Source: Alcaligenes faecalis (GTDB lineage: Bacteria; Pseudomonadota; Gammaproteobacteria; Burkholderiales; Burkholderiaceae_B). Taken from it: DNA of 64,000 nt. The notes under the pieces are model-generated. The model was not told the origin of the DNA. It made no database searches and saw only the letters and a program-made list of their open reading frames with translations. Location of the stretch: assembly GCF_002443155.1 (NCBI RefSeq), contig NZ_CP023667.1:2108001-2172000 (forward strand). The letters run 5' to 3'. The number at the start of each line of letters is the position of its first letter. The first letter of the stretch is position 1. The position numbers were made by a program, and so were the translations under genes. Below, piece after piece: positions 8,696 through 17,102 of the stretch.

Positions 8696-8800
8696 GGTCG
8701 GGCATGCAAGCCCGACCGGGGTCGCGCCTGTGTGACCGAGTCCTCTTCTGGGCACCAAAATTCCGAAAGGCCGATCATTTCTCAATGATCGGCCTTTTTT
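8696..8800 (+). pseudogene. tRNA-Leu 3' remnant with its own terminator
   Basis: Bases 8737-8757 repeat exactly the last 21 bases of tRNA-Leu copy 1, including CCA and the copy-1-specific T. They are followed by a second terminator of the same design (8766-8800, stem GGCCGATCAT/ATGATCGGCC). The upstream part of the tRNA is missing and replaced by unrelated sequence with an 8-bp inverted repeat (8696-8717). This looks like a decayed tandem duplicate. An att-like duplication left by an integrated element is the alternative. Confidence 0.7.
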
Positions 8801-9050
8801 ATTTTGTGGCTCCACACATTTATTATTCTTCAGCAGCAATGCAATTAAATCTGACTGTGACAGAAAACGAGCAGCACTACGACTCTCTTCTTTTTTGAAC
8901 ACAGCTATTTCCGCATAAAGACTCATCACCGCATGATCGGCTGCTTTCTTTACAGGCCTATGAATGCGCCTTGGAACTGGCACCAGTGGAGCCAAGGCGA
9001 CACGCTCAACGCACCACACTCAAACCTGGCCCCCTGCTTTGCGCAGCCAT
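8801..9050. other. Gene-free spacer
   Basis: There is no supported gene, RNA or repeat between the tRNA remnant and the terminator of the HMA-domain gene. Open frames here lack start signals and plausible composition. Confidence 0.5.
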
Positions 9051-9083
9051 AAAAAAACCGACTGTGTTTCGACAATCGGTTTT
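9051..9083 (-). terminator. Terminator of HMA-domain gene
   Basis: On the minus strand the stem CCGATTGT...ACAGTCGG is followed by seven T residues, 22 bases after the stop codon. Confidence 0.85.
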
Positions 9084-9104
9084 CAGCTTCAGGATGTAGT
9101 GAGC

Positions 9105-9359
9105 TTAACCGCCGCAACCACCGCAACATGCACCGTCTTCACCATGCGCAGGTTTGGCAATCTGATAGCCAGCCCGCTCAACGGCAGCATGCAGATCTTC
9201 CAGTGAGACCTGGGTTTCATCAAAGCGAACCGACGCTTTTGCGTTTTCGAACGAGGCATCTGCCGCTTGCACGCCGTCGATAGCCGCCAAGGCAATGGCC
9301 ACTTTATCGGCACATTCAGGGTGTCGCAGACCCGCCAGTTTCAGCATTCCAACTTGCAT
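9105..9359 (-). CDS. Small heavy-metal-associated (HMA) domain protein
   Basis: The protein has 84 residues; AAGGGAT precedes the ATG at 9359. The pattern of about residues 3-70 (LKLAGLRHPECADKVAIAL, GVQAADASFENAKASVRF, VSLEDLHAAVERAGYQI) is the beta-alpha-beta-beta-alpha-beta HMA fold of copper chaperones. The usual CxxC metal loop is replaced by RHPEC, which keeps only one cysteine. A cysteine/glycine tail (GACCGGCGG) may bind metal instead. It stands alone between the tRNA region and the LacI-type gene. Cytosolic metal trafficking or sensing is inference. Confidence 0.75.
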   Translation of the reverse strand: MQVGMLKLAGLRHPECADKVAIALAAIDGVQAADASFENAKASVRFDETQVSLEDLHAAVERAGYQIAKPAHGEDGACCGGCGG

Positions 9360-9486
9360 TTTTTATCCCTTTAACATGAGGTGAGGCAGTTGATGAAATC
9401 GCCACCGCCCATAAAGATATATATTAAATACATCTTATAAATACAGCAAGGAGTACAGCGAGGTCCAGCCCGCACGGTAAACACGC

Positions 9487-10518
9487 TCAGGGAAGATTTT
9501 CTCGAAACACCACGATGCTATTCATGGGCTTGAGCTTCGGTGTTGCCTCGCCTGACTGCCGGGAGGCGGTCAACACACGCACACAGTTCAAAATGGACTG
9601 CTGCGGGTCCTGCATGATGATGGCATCCAGGGTGCCTTCAATCAGCAAGGCACGCACATCTGACGTCAGCCCATGGCCGACAAAAACAATTTTCTTGTCG
9701 CGCCGCACCTCTTTAAGCGCTCTTGCCACACCTTCTGGTGCACCGCCAATGTTGTAGATACCAATCAGGTCGGGATGTTGCTCCAGCAACAGTCGGGCCT
9801 GACGATAATTGCTCTCCGGATCGTCGTGCCCTTCTCGCACTCCCATCACCCGGTCTGCCCAGTTTTTCTCCTGCATCAATTGCAGGAAACCGGACTCTCT
9901 ATCGCAATGCGCCCGATAACAGAGACTACCGGCAATCAAACCAAACGTTCCGGTTTGCCCTGCACTCAAGCGGCTTAGCAAATACGCGGCCAGGCGACCG
10001 GTTGCCACATTATCCAGCCCCACATAAGCGCAGCGTGCCGAGGCCGACAAGTCCGAGATCAAGGTCACGACCGGAATTCCGTCACTTGCCAACGTGTTCA
10101 CCGCCTCGCGAACCAAGGGATGCTCCAAAGCCATGAACACCACCCCATCGGTACGCCCCCGCAAACCCAACAAAGCCTGCGCCAAAGACTCATGGTCAAA
10201 GCCACTAAAAACCTCGGTACGGCAATCCACATTGAAGGGCTGCAACTGGGCGTGCGAATAGTCGATTGCGTCGCCAAACATATGGATCACCCGATTGCTG
10301 CCAGCAGGCAGCAAAAAAGTGATGCGCATGGGCTTGATGTCTCGATCCACGTTCAGCTGCGTATCGCTGATGTAGTTCAGTCGTCGCGCGGCTTTGAGCA
10401 CGTGCTGTACCGTACCGGGACGCACACCGGGACGCTGGTTCAGCACCCGATCCACAGTCGCAGTAGAAACACCCGCCAAGCGGGCAATATCGCTGATTTT
10501 AGGGATTTTATTAGTCAA
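9487..10518 (-). CDS. LacI-family transcriptional regulator
   Basis: The protein has 343 residues. The LacI helix-turn-helix is at 5-55 (KISDIARLAGVSTATVDRVL), with the hinge helix after VLKAARRLNYIS. A type 1 periplasmic-binding-like ligand domain follows (about 65-320). The TVDRVLN variant is shared by LacI members that bind sugars or sugar acids. It diverges from the ABC importer and the RuBisCO-like genes, so it most likely controls that operon in response to the imported compound. The 187-base divergent gap holds a candidate operator (10647-10656). Confidence 0.9.
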   Translation of the reverse strand: MTNKIPKISDIARLAGVSTATVDRVLNQRPGVRPGTVQHVLKAARRLNYISDTQLNVDRDIKPMRITFLLPAGSNRVIHMFGDAIDYSHAQLQPFNVDCRTEVFSGFDHESLAQALLGLRGRTDGVVFMALEHPLVREAVNTLASDGIPVVTLISDLSASARCAYVGLDNVATGRLAAYLLSRLSAGQTGTFGLIAGSLCYRAHCDRESGFLQLMQEKNWADRVMGVREGHDDPESNYRQARLLLEQHPDLIGIYNIGGAPEGVARALKEVRRDKKIVFVGHGLTSDVRALLIEGTLDAIIMQDPQQSILNCVRVLTASRQSGEATPKLKPMNSIVVFRENLP

Positions 10519-10705
10519 TCAAAAACCATCATTGGATTGGCTGGACAGGCTTTAAGTGGCTTCTATACCATACAAAAAGGCTAGCGCAACAGCACAGCAA
10601 AAAACATCATAAAAACATGTAAACCATAGGGAGACAAGGCCAGCAGCATTCCGGAATCAGCACGCTCTGATTCTGTCTGATGCCGTCGGCTCCACCCGTC
10701 CAGCC
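10519..10705. promoter_or_regulatory. Divergent control region of the sugar-acid locus
   Basis: The region contains the 10-base palindrome ATTCCGGAAT at 10647-10656. Its centre is CG, as in many LacI-family operators, and it lies about 50 bases before the first permease start. No clear sigma-70 promoter stands out. Operator status is inference. Confidence 0.4.
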
Positions 10706-11389
10706 ATGACTTATACCTTTGACTTTTCAAGCGTGCTGCTTCAGTGGCCGCAACTGCTGCAAGGGGCCTGGATGACAATCAAATTGTCCGTTCCGGCCAC
10801 CGTGCTCGGTTTTATAGCAGGCACTTTTCTGGCCATTGGACGCCGCAGCTCATCCAGTCTAATTGCCCGCCTTTGCGGTTTCTATGTGGAGATCATCCGC
10901 AATACGCCGCTGCTGGTGCAGATTTTCCTGGTCTTTTTTGGTTTGGCCACCCTGGGTTGGAAAGTCAGCGCCTTTGGCGCGGCTCTGGCCGCCTTGGTCA
11001 TCAACGTGGCGGCGTACACCTGCGAGATCATGCGCGCTGGCATGGACTCCATTCATAAAGGCCAATTGGAAGCGGCTGAATGTCTGGGCCTGACTCGCGC
11101 CCAAACTTACTGGCATGTGATTTTACTGCCCGCGCTGGAGCGTGTGTACCCGTCCTTGTGCAGCCAGTATGTACTGCTGATGCTGGCGTCGTCCGTGACC
11201 TCGCAGATTTCGGTGGAAGAACTGACGGCCATGGCCAACCATATTCAGGCCGATACCTTCCGCCCTTTCGAGGCCTACATTCTGGTCGCCGTCCTGTATC
11301 TGGCCCTGTCCTTGCTGATGCGACTGGTTCTGTGGCTAAGCGGGCAACTGGTTTTTTCTCGTCAGCGTGCGCTGCGCGGCCGGAGTTAA
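10706..11389 (+). CDS. ABC transporter permease, polar amino acid type (first)
   Basis: The protein has 227 residues and about five membrane segments. The EAA loop reads EAAECLGLTRAQTYWHVILLP, the contact site for the ATPase. It belongs to the HisM/GlnP family of inner-membrane permeases that pair with a family 3 binding protein. It is the first gene of the importer; the next permease starts 3 bases after its stop. The neighbouring catabolic genes suggest the cargo is a carboxylated sugar or related acid rather than a simple amino acid, which is inference. Confidence 0.9.
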   Translation: MTYTFDFSSVLLQWPQLLQGAWMTIKLSVPATVLGFIAGTFLAIGRRSSSSLIARLCGFYVEIIRNTPLLVQIFLVFFGLATLGWKVSAFGAALAALVINVAAYTCEIMRAGMDSIHKGQLEAAECLGLTRAQTYWHVILLPALERVYPSLCSQYVLLMLASSVTSQISVEELTAMANHIQADTFRPFEAYILVAVLYLALSLLMRLVLWLSGQLVFSRQRALRGRS

Positions 11390-11392
11390 GCC

Positions 11393-12061
11393 ATGTTCAC
11401 AAGCGGATTCAATGCCAATCATCTGAACTTCCTGCTGGAAGGTGCACTGTGGACGGTCGTACTGTCCCTGATTTCCTTTATCGGTGGTGGACTAGGCGGT
11501 GCCCTGGTGGCCCTGGCCCGTATCAGCTCATGGCGCCCCCTGCGCTATCTGGCCATTGCGTACATTCAGATCATTCAAGGCACGCCTTTGCTGGTGATCC
11601 TGTTCCTGTCCTATTTCGGGCTCAGCATCATGGGGCTGACTCTGCCGCCGCTGGTGGCAGCCGGGCTGTCCATGACGATTTACGTCAGTGCTTACCTGGG
11701 CGAAATCTGGCGCGGCAGTATCCAGTCCGTGGCCCGAACCCAATGGGAAGCGGCTGAATGCCTGGCCCTGTCTCGCTGGCAACGGCTGTCTCTGGTGATT
11801 CTGCCCCAGGCTGTGCGCATTGCCACACCGCCCACCGTGGGGTTCATGGTGCAAATCATCAAGAACACCTCGCTGGCGTCCATTGTGGGATTTGTGGAAC
11901 TGGTGCGAGCTGGCCAGTTGATCAATAACTCGATCTTCCAGCCCTTCCTGATCTACGTGCTGATTGCAGCTCTGTATTTCGCCCTGTGCTATCCCTTGTC
12001 GGCCTGGAGCCGCCGCCTGGAGATGCGCCTGCATTTTGCCCATCGTCCGGTGCAGAAATAA
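11393..12061 (+). CDS. ABC transporter permease, polar amino acid type (second)
   Basis: The protein has 222 residues and is the partner of the preceding permease, with the same fold. Its EAA motif is QWEAAECLALSRWQRLSLVI. Hydrophobic segments lie near 20-45, 55-80, 87-110 and 185-210. The two permeases form the heterodimeric channel. It starts 3 bases after its neighbour and is followed by the ATPase gene after a 23-base gap with AAGGAG. Confidence 0.9.
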   Translation: MFTSGFNANHLNFLLEGALWTVVLSLISFIGGGLGGALVALARISSWRPLRYLAIAYIQIIQGTPLLVILFLSYFGLSIMGLTLPPLVAAGLSMTIYVSAYLGEIWRGSIQSVARTQWEAAECLALSRWQRLSLVILPQAVRIATPPTVGFMVQIIKNTSLASIVGFVELVRAGQLINNSIFQPFLIYVLIAALYFALCYPLSAWSRRLEMRLHFAHRPVQK

Positions 12062-12084
12062 GTTCGGATCGCCAAGGAGTTTTT

Positions 12085-12813
12085 ATGTCTATCGTTGTTG
12101 AACTCAAAGACGTCTACAAAAGTTTTGGCAGCAATGCCGTCCTGAACGGTGTGTCCTTTGCCATCCCCAAAGGTCAGGTCACGGCCATTATCGGACGCAG
12201 CGGGTCAGGAAAAAGTACAGCCCTGCGCTGCATAGACCGGCTGGAAATCATTGATCGTGGTCAGATCGAAGTCTGCGGCCATCAGGTCCACGACCCGGAT
12301 GTGTGCCTGCGCTCGCTGCGGACCGATGTGGGCATCGTGTTCCAGAGCTATAACCTGTTCCCGCATTTAACCGTAGAACGCAACATCATGCTGGCTCCGC
12401 AAGTCGTGCGTGGGCGCAGCCGCGAAGAGGCTCGTGCCATCTGCCGCCGAACCCTGGAGCAAGTGGGGCTGTCCGACAAGGCCCAGGCCTATCCGGAACA
12501 GTTATCAGGTGGTCAGCAACAACGCGTTGCCATCGCCCGTTCCTTGGCCATGGAACCCAAAGTCATGTTGTTTGACGAGGTGACCTCAGCGCTGGACCCG
12601 CAACTGACCGGCGAGGTTTTACGCGTCATTGAAAGCCTGGCGGCCGATGGCATGACCATGGTTCTGGTCACCCACGAAATGGAGTTTGCTGCCCGCGTGG
12701 CCGATGTGGTGATTTTCATGCATCAGGGGCGCGTCTGGGAGACCGGCCCCGGCGACATGCTGCGCAATCCTCAAACCCCGGAGCTGCAAGCCTTTCTGGC
12801 TCACGGTCTGTAA
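12085..12813 (+). CDS. ABC transporter ATP-binding protein, polar amino acid type
   Basis: The protein has 242 residues from the ATG at 12085, which follows AAGGAG. It has Walker A GRSGSGKST (about 37-45), the signature LSGGQQQRVAIARSLAM, Walker B VMLFDEVTSALDP and the switch His in VTHEM. It powers the two permeases and is of the GlnQ/HisP type. The Walker B continuation DEVTSALDP is standard for this family. Confidence 0.93.
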   Translation: MSIVVELKDVYKSFGSNAVLNGVSFAIPKGQVTAIIGRSGSGKSTALRCIDRLEIIDRGQIEVCGHQVHDPDVCLRSLRTDVGIVFQSYNLFPHLTVERNIMLAPQVVRGRSREEARAICRRTLEQVGLSDKAQAYPEQLSGGQQQRVAIARSLAMEPKVMLFDEVTSALDPQLTGEVLRVIESLAADGMTMVLVTHEMEFAARVADVVIFMHQGRVWETGPGDMLRNPQTPELQAFLAHGL

Positions 12814-12859
12814 AGATTCTTCCCTAGCACCACAACAATATCCTGACGGAGACTGCACC

Positions 12860-13660
12860 ATGACACTCTCGACCCTACTGCGTGCCACCATTCTGGCCCT
12901 GGGCCTGACCGGCTTGTCCGCCGCTGCCAGCGCCAATGCGCTGGACGACATCAAGGCCGCTAAAAAAATCCGCGTCGGTATCGACCTGGGCGCCCCCTTT
13001 TATGGCTATATCGACGACAAAATGCAGGCGGTAGGCTCGGATGTAGAAGCCGCCCGCTTGCTGGCCCAGGATCTGGGCGTCGAGCTGGAAATCGTGCAGA
13101 CCACCAACTCCGCCCGCATTCCCAATCTGCTGTCCAACAAGGCCGATTTGATTATCTCTTCACTGTCGATTACGCCCGAACGCGCCAAGGCAGTTGACTT
13201 TTCCATTCCCTACGGTGCCATTCAGGCGGCCGTTGGGGCTTCCAAAGATATAAATATCAAAGGCATGGAGGATCTGGTGGGCAAGCGTGTCGCCGTGACC
13301 CGTGGCGGCCCCCAGGACAAGCTCATCAGTGAGCGGGCACCACAAGCCAATCTGGTGCGCTTTGATGATGAAGCTGCCTCGATTACCGCCGCTGCCAGCG
13401 GTCAGACCGACATTGTGGCAATCACGCCACCCATTATCAAAGCCATTGCCGACCGCAATCCCTCGCGCCCCTTCGAGGTCAAGTTCGTGATCGAGTCCTA
13501 CAAGCTGGGCATTGCCATGCGCCAGAACGAGCCTGAACTGAAAGGCTGGGTGGATGAATGGATCAAGACCAATCTGCAAAACGGCAAGCTCAATGAGATC
13601 CACCTGAAATATGCCGGTGTGCCTATTCCTGACGAAATCGTCCAGGGCGCTGGCCAGTAA
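12860..13660 (+). CDS. Periplasmic binding protein, family 3 (polar amino acid type)
   Basis: The protein has 266 residues with a signal peptide of about 26 (ending SAAASANA). The SBP_bac_3 fold follows, with family-typical segments KIRVGIDLGAPFYGYID, RIPNLLSNKADLIISSLSIT and GKRVAVTRGGPQDKLI. It captures the substrate for the importer encoded just upstream. The family usually binds amino acids, opines or similar small acids. Here the downstream RuBisCO-like protein and kinase argue for a sugar acid. A stable hairpin follows the stop codon. Confidence 0.9.
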   Translation: MTLSTLLRATILALGLTGLSAAASANALDDIKAAKKIRVGIDLGAPFYGYIDDKMQAVGSDVEAARLLAQDLGVELEIVQTTNSARIPNLLSNKADLIISSLSITPERAKAVDFSIPYGAIQAAVGASKDINIKGMEDLVGKRVAVTRGGPQDKLISERAPQANLVRFDDEAASITAAASGQTDIVAITPPIIKAIADRNPSRPFEVKFVIESYKLGIAMRQNEPELKGWVDEWIKTNLQNGKLNEIHLKYAGVPIPDEIVQGAGQ

Positions 13661-13666
13661 CGCTTA

Positions 13667-13686
13667 GCCGGGCAAACAAGCCCGGC
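13667..13686 (+). other. Intercistronic hairpin after the binding protein gene
   Basis: GCCGGGC-AAACAA-GCCCGGC lies 7 bases after the binding-protein stop and has no T tract. It would protect the upstream message from 3' decay or damp read-through, raising binding-protein output relative to the catabolic genes, as intercistronic hairpins do in other importer operons. Confidence 0.6.
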
Positions 13687-13785
13687 CTCTCTCCCTATTG
13701 ATAACCCTCCGACGGCAGCGCCCCGTGCCTGCCGCGGGACAGGCTGCGCCTTCGCTCAGCTGATTTACCCCTTCAGGAATTGCGT

Positions 13786-14325
13786 ATGAGTACCTTATTT
13801 GGTGAAATCCGCCAGCTTGGCTATGTGGTGCGGGATATCGAAGCCGCCATGGACTACTGGAGTCGCCAACTGGGTGTAGGCCCCTGGTACTACAACCCCA
13901 AAGTCGGCATCAAGAATTACCAGTACCGAGGCGAATCCTACGAGCCGCACAACTCGGTCGCCCTGGCCAATTCCGGTTTTGTGCAAGTAGAACTGATTCA
14001 ATGCCGCAACGATGTGCCCTCGATGTACCGGGACTTTCTGCAAGCAGGTCAACTGGGCCTGCAACACGTGGCCTACTGGACAGAAAACTACGATGCCGAC
14101 CTGCAACGCGCACTGGACCATGGCTTGAACGTCGTCATGAGCGGAGAAGTTGGTGAGCGAGGGCGTTTTTGCTACTTCGATACCGAGTTTCATCCCGGTG
14201 CCGTCATTGAGCTATCCGAGGTGGCGGGCCCCAAAGGCAAGATGTTCTCCATGATCCGCGCCGCCTCCGAAAACTGGAACGGCCAGGACCCGGTACGCCC
14301 CTTCCCTGATCTGAGCACGCTATAG
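13786..14325 (+). CDS. VOC-superfamily protein of unknown activity
   Basis: The protein has 179 residues; AGGAA precedes the ATG at 13786. The fold pattern is vicinal oxygen chelate: QLGYVVRDIEAAMDYWSRQLGVGPW starts the first module and GLQHVAYWTENYDADLQRAL the second. Possible metal ligands are His in LQHVAYW and Glu in GAVIELSEV. Relatives are annotated as glyoxalase or bleomycin-resistance proteins, or as methylmalonyl-CoA-epimerase-like. It lies in the operon between the importer and the RuBisCO-like gene, 12 bases before the latter. A role as isomerase, epimerase or dioxygenase in the route is plausible, but the substrate is unknown. Confidence 0.8.
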   Translation: MSTLFGEIRQLGYVVRDIEAAMDYWSRQLGVGPWYYNPKVGIKNYQYRGESYEPHNSVALANSGFVQVELIQCRNDVPSMYRDFLQAGQLGLQHVAYWTENYDADLQRALDHGLNVVMSGEVGERGRFCYFDTEFHPGAVIELSEVAGPKGKMFSMIRAASENWNGQDPVRPFPDLSTL

Positions 14326-14337
14326 GTCGTAGACAGC

Positions 14338-15612
14338 ATGAGCACTGACACTTTTCTGGCCCGTTACCTGATCGAAACTCCCCTGCCGCCCGAGCAGGTT
14401 GCCGAGGTAATCGCTGGCGAACAGTCCTGCGGCACATTTACCCGTGTTGCAGGAGAAACCGAAGAACTGCGCAAACGTGCACGAGCCACAGTAGAACGCG
14501 TGCAGAGCCTGGAAAGCGTCGTGCGGCCCAGCTTGTCCAATGCCTTGCTGGAACGAAGGGGCACCTCTGGCCCCTATCAGCGAGCCTTGGTCGACATACG
14601 GTTCCCTATCGCCAATATCGGTGCCAACCTGCCTACATTGGCGGCCTGCGTCACAGGCAATCTGTTTGATCTGGGCGAAGTAACTGGCCTGCGGCTGGAG
14701 GCGCTGGAGTTGCCGGCCTCATACCGCCGCCAGTTCGACATGCCCACATTCGGTATTGCCGGAACCCGCTCACGTACTGGTGTAGTACGCAACGCCATGG
14801 TCGGTACCATCATCAAACCCAGCGTGGGGTTGCGCACTGAGGATGTGGTGCAACTGGTGCAAACCTTGTGCGATGCCGGGGTGGACTTCATCAAGGATGA
14901 TGAGGTCTGCGCCGACCCGGCCCACTCGCCTTTGCATGAGCGCATCCCTGCTGTCATGGAAGTGATACGCGCTCATGAAGAGCGCAGCGGCAAGCATGTG
15001 ATGTTTGCTTTCAACATTACGGACGAAACCGATGCCATGAAACGCCACGCAGATCTGGTCGAGCGCGAAGGAGGCAGTTGCGTCATGGTCAGCCAGAACT
15101 GGGTAGGCTATTCCGCGCTGCAAACTCTGCGCCGTCACACCGGTCTGGCCTTGCATGCACATCGCAATGGCTACGGAGCCTTGTCGCGCCACCCCTTGCT
15201 GGGAATTTCGGTCAGTGCCTATCAAACCCTGTGGCGTCTGGCCGGGGCAGACCATATTCACGTACACGGACTGCAGGGGAAATTTGCACAAGCCGATCAG
15301 GAAGTGCGGGAAGCCATTGGGCATTGTCTGCATCGTCTGGACGACCAGCACGATGATCGTGTCCTTCCCGTGGTGTCTTCCGGACAATGGGCGGGAACAG
15401 TGGAAGCAACTTGGCAGGCTGCAAACAGTACCGATGTGCTGTTCATGGCAGGTGGCGGCATTCTGGCTCACCCGGCCGGAGCGCATGCAGGAGTGCTCAG
15501 TCTGCAACAGGCCTGGCAAGCAGCAGACCAAGGAATCAGCGTGCACGAACAAGCCAAAACATGCGACGAGCTGGCCCAGGCCCTGGCGTTTTTTGGCCCG
15601 AAAATGGCCTGA
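14338..15612 (+). CDS. RuBisCO-like protein (form IV), OiaX/OiaT-type candidate
   Basis: The protein has 424 residues and spans the RuBisCO large-chain fold. Active-site equivalents are present: Lys160 (GTIIKPS, equal to K175), the carbamate lysine and metal acids Lys186/Asp188/Glu189 (FIKDDE), His275-Arg276, His308 (DHIHVHG), Lys315, and the phosphate loop GGGILAHPAG. Lys177 of true RuBisCO is replaced by Ser162, so CO2 fixation is unlikely. RuBisCO-like proteins beside a DUF1537 kinase act in 3-oxo-isoapionate-4-phosphate breakdown (decarboxylase OiaX or transcarboxylase/hydrolase OiaT). The same chemistry is expected here. The exact substrate is unproven. Confidence 0.88.
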   Translation: MSTDTFLARYLIETPLPPEQVAEVIAGEQSCGTFTRVAGETEELRKRARATVERVQSLESVVRPSLSNALLERRGTSGPYQRALVDIRFPIANIGANLPTLAACVTGNLFDLGEVTGLRLEALELPASYRRQFDMPTFGIAGTRSRTGVVRNAMVGTIIKPSVGLRTEDVVQLVQTLCDAGVDFIKDDEVCADPAHSPLHERIPAVMEVIRAHEERSGKHVMFAFNITDETDAMKRHADLVEREGGSCVMVSQNWVGYSALQTLRRHTGLALHAHRNGYGALSRHPLLGISVSAYQTLWRLAGADHIHVHGLQGKFAQADQEVREAIGHCLHRLDDQHDDRVLPVVSSGQWAGTVEATWQAANSTDVLFMAGGGILAHPAGAHAGVLSLQQAWQAADQGISVHEQAKTCDELAQALAFFGPKMA

Positions 15613-15625
15613 CCGGAAAGATCTG

Positions 15626-16957
15626 ATGACTGTATTACGCCCCGAATATGTCTGGTATGGCGACGACTTCACCGGAGCCAGTGACACCTTGGCAACCCTA
15701 AGCCAGGGCGGCGTCACCGCCATTTTGCTTTTACAAGCTCCCGGCCCCCAGCATTTGAAGAAGCTGCGCGGTATGGAAGCCATAGGGCTGGCGGGGGCGA
15801 CACGCTCACTGGATTGCAAACACATCCGCAGCACCTTGAAGGCGGTCACTCCTTTCCTGGCCTCCTTGCAGCCCAAGCTATTGCATTACAAGATTTGCTC
15901 AACCTTCGACAGCAGCCCTGAAATCGGCAATATTGCCCTTGCTCTGGAATGCCTGCGCCCACTGGCTCAGGTCGCTGTCAGTCCTGTGCTGGGCGGACAA
16001 GTAAACCTGGGACGGTACTGCGTCTTTGCCACCCTGTTTGCCCAGGCCGGGCAAGACGGGCAGGTCTACCGGATTGATCGACACCCTACGATGGGATCAC
16101 ACCCCGTCACGCCCATGCACGAAGCAGATTTACAGCTTCATCTGCAAGCACAGGGATTAAGAAACGTGTCCTCTTTGCCATGGATCGAGTATCGGAAACC
16201 GGACTACAAAGCGGACAAACAAAGCCTGCAATGGCAAGAGCAAGCCAGAGATCACGGGCACCTCCATCCCCTACTGGATATTGCATGTGAGCAGGATATT
16301 GAATATGCCGGTGAGCTGTTGAACGAACTGAGTCGACATGGGACAGTATTAACGGTGGGTTCCAGCAGCGTGGCACAGGCTTACCTAAGTCAACGGCACA
16401 AAACTTCCGGCCAAGTTGCTGCTGGGCTGCCAAGGAGTAAGCAGCCTGTGTTGATGTTGGTGGGAAGTCAATCGCCCGTCACCGCTCGACAGGTCGACCA
16501 TTGCCAACAGGCAGACACCGTTGAGCTTGACCCCTACGAACTGCATCACAGCCCAAGCTATGCGGCAGAGCTGCACGCAATCGTCATCGACAATATGCGC
16601 AAAGGGCGCCATACCTTGCTGCGAACAAAGCCTGCCAATCAGGACCGAACCCGCACCGCCCTGCCTGCACAGCGAGTCGCGGAAGATAGCGCGCAGTTTT
16701 TACATCATCTGGTCAAACAATTACGACTAGAGCAACGGTTGTCTCGTCTTTGCATTGCTGGCGGAGATACATCCAGCTTGAGCACCCAGGCATTGGGTAT
16801 TTGGGGCCTGAGTTATCTGGGTTTAGTCAGCCCAGGCGTTGCCGCCTGCCTCTGCCATGGGGACGATGAGATTGATGGGCTGGAGCTGGTGCTTAAAGGC
16901 GGACAAATGGGCCCAGAGGATTTCTTTGATCGGGTGATTAAAGGCACCTCTTTCTGA
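15626..16957 (+). CDS. Four-carbon acid sugar kinase family protein (DUF1537)
   Basis: The protein has 443 residues from the ATG at 15626, 13 bases after the RuBisCO-like gene. The N-terminal domain carries the family motif WYGDDFTGASDTLATL (about 10-25) for sugar-acid binding. The C-terminal nucleotide domain carries LCIAGGDTSS, PGVAACLC and LKGGQMGPEDFF. DUF1537 members phosphorylate threonate, erythronate, denbinobin-like or oxo-isoapionate substrates with ATP. Paired with the RuBisCO-like protein it should act first, making the phosphate ester that is then cleaved. An OiaK-like assignment is inference. Confidence 0.88.
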   Translation: MTVLRPEYVWYGDDFTGASDTLATLSQGGVTAILLLQAPGPQHLKKLRGMEAIGLAGATRSLDCKHIRSTLKAVTPFLASLQPKLLHYKICSTFDSSPEIGNIALALECLRPLAQVAVSPVLGGQVNLGRYCVFATLFAQAGQDGQVYRIDRHPTMGSHPVTPMHEADLQLHLQAQGLRNVSSLPWIEYRKPDYKADKQSLQWQEQARDHGHLHPLLDIACEQDIEYAGELLNELSRHGTVLTVGSSSVAQAYLSQRHKTSGQVAAGLPRSKQPVLMLVGSQSPVTARQVDHCQQADTVELDPYELHHSPSYAAELHAIVIDNMRKGRHTLLRTKPANQDRTRTALPAQRVAEDSAQFLHHLVKQLRLEQRLSRLCIAGGDTSSLSTQALGIWGLSYLGLVSPGVAACLCHGDDEIDGLELVLKGGQMGPEDFFDRVIKGTSF

Positions 16958-17019
16958 TGCGAATCACGGTTATGCATACAGCCGCCGCCAGACCTATATA
17001 AGCGACTTTGCTCGTCCTA

Positions 17020-17044
17020 AAACAAGGTTCAAAGCCCTTGTTTT
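17020..17044 (+). terminator. Probable terminator of the sugar-acid operon
   Basis: The inverted repeat AAACAAGG...CCTTGTTT followed by a short T run lies about 60 bases after the kinase stop. It sits just before the convergent tRNA-Leu terminator. Confidence 0.55.
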
Positions 17045-17059
17045 CCGAACGCATAAAAC

Positions 17060-17093
17060 AAAAAGCCGACCATCTTGCGATGATCGGCTTTTT
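17060..17093 (-). terminator. Terminator of tRNA-Leu copy 2
   Basis: This is an exact inverted copy of the terminator at 8609-8642, downstream of the minus-strand tRNA. Confidence 0.9.
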
Positions 17094-17102
17094 GAGGAAT
17101 GT

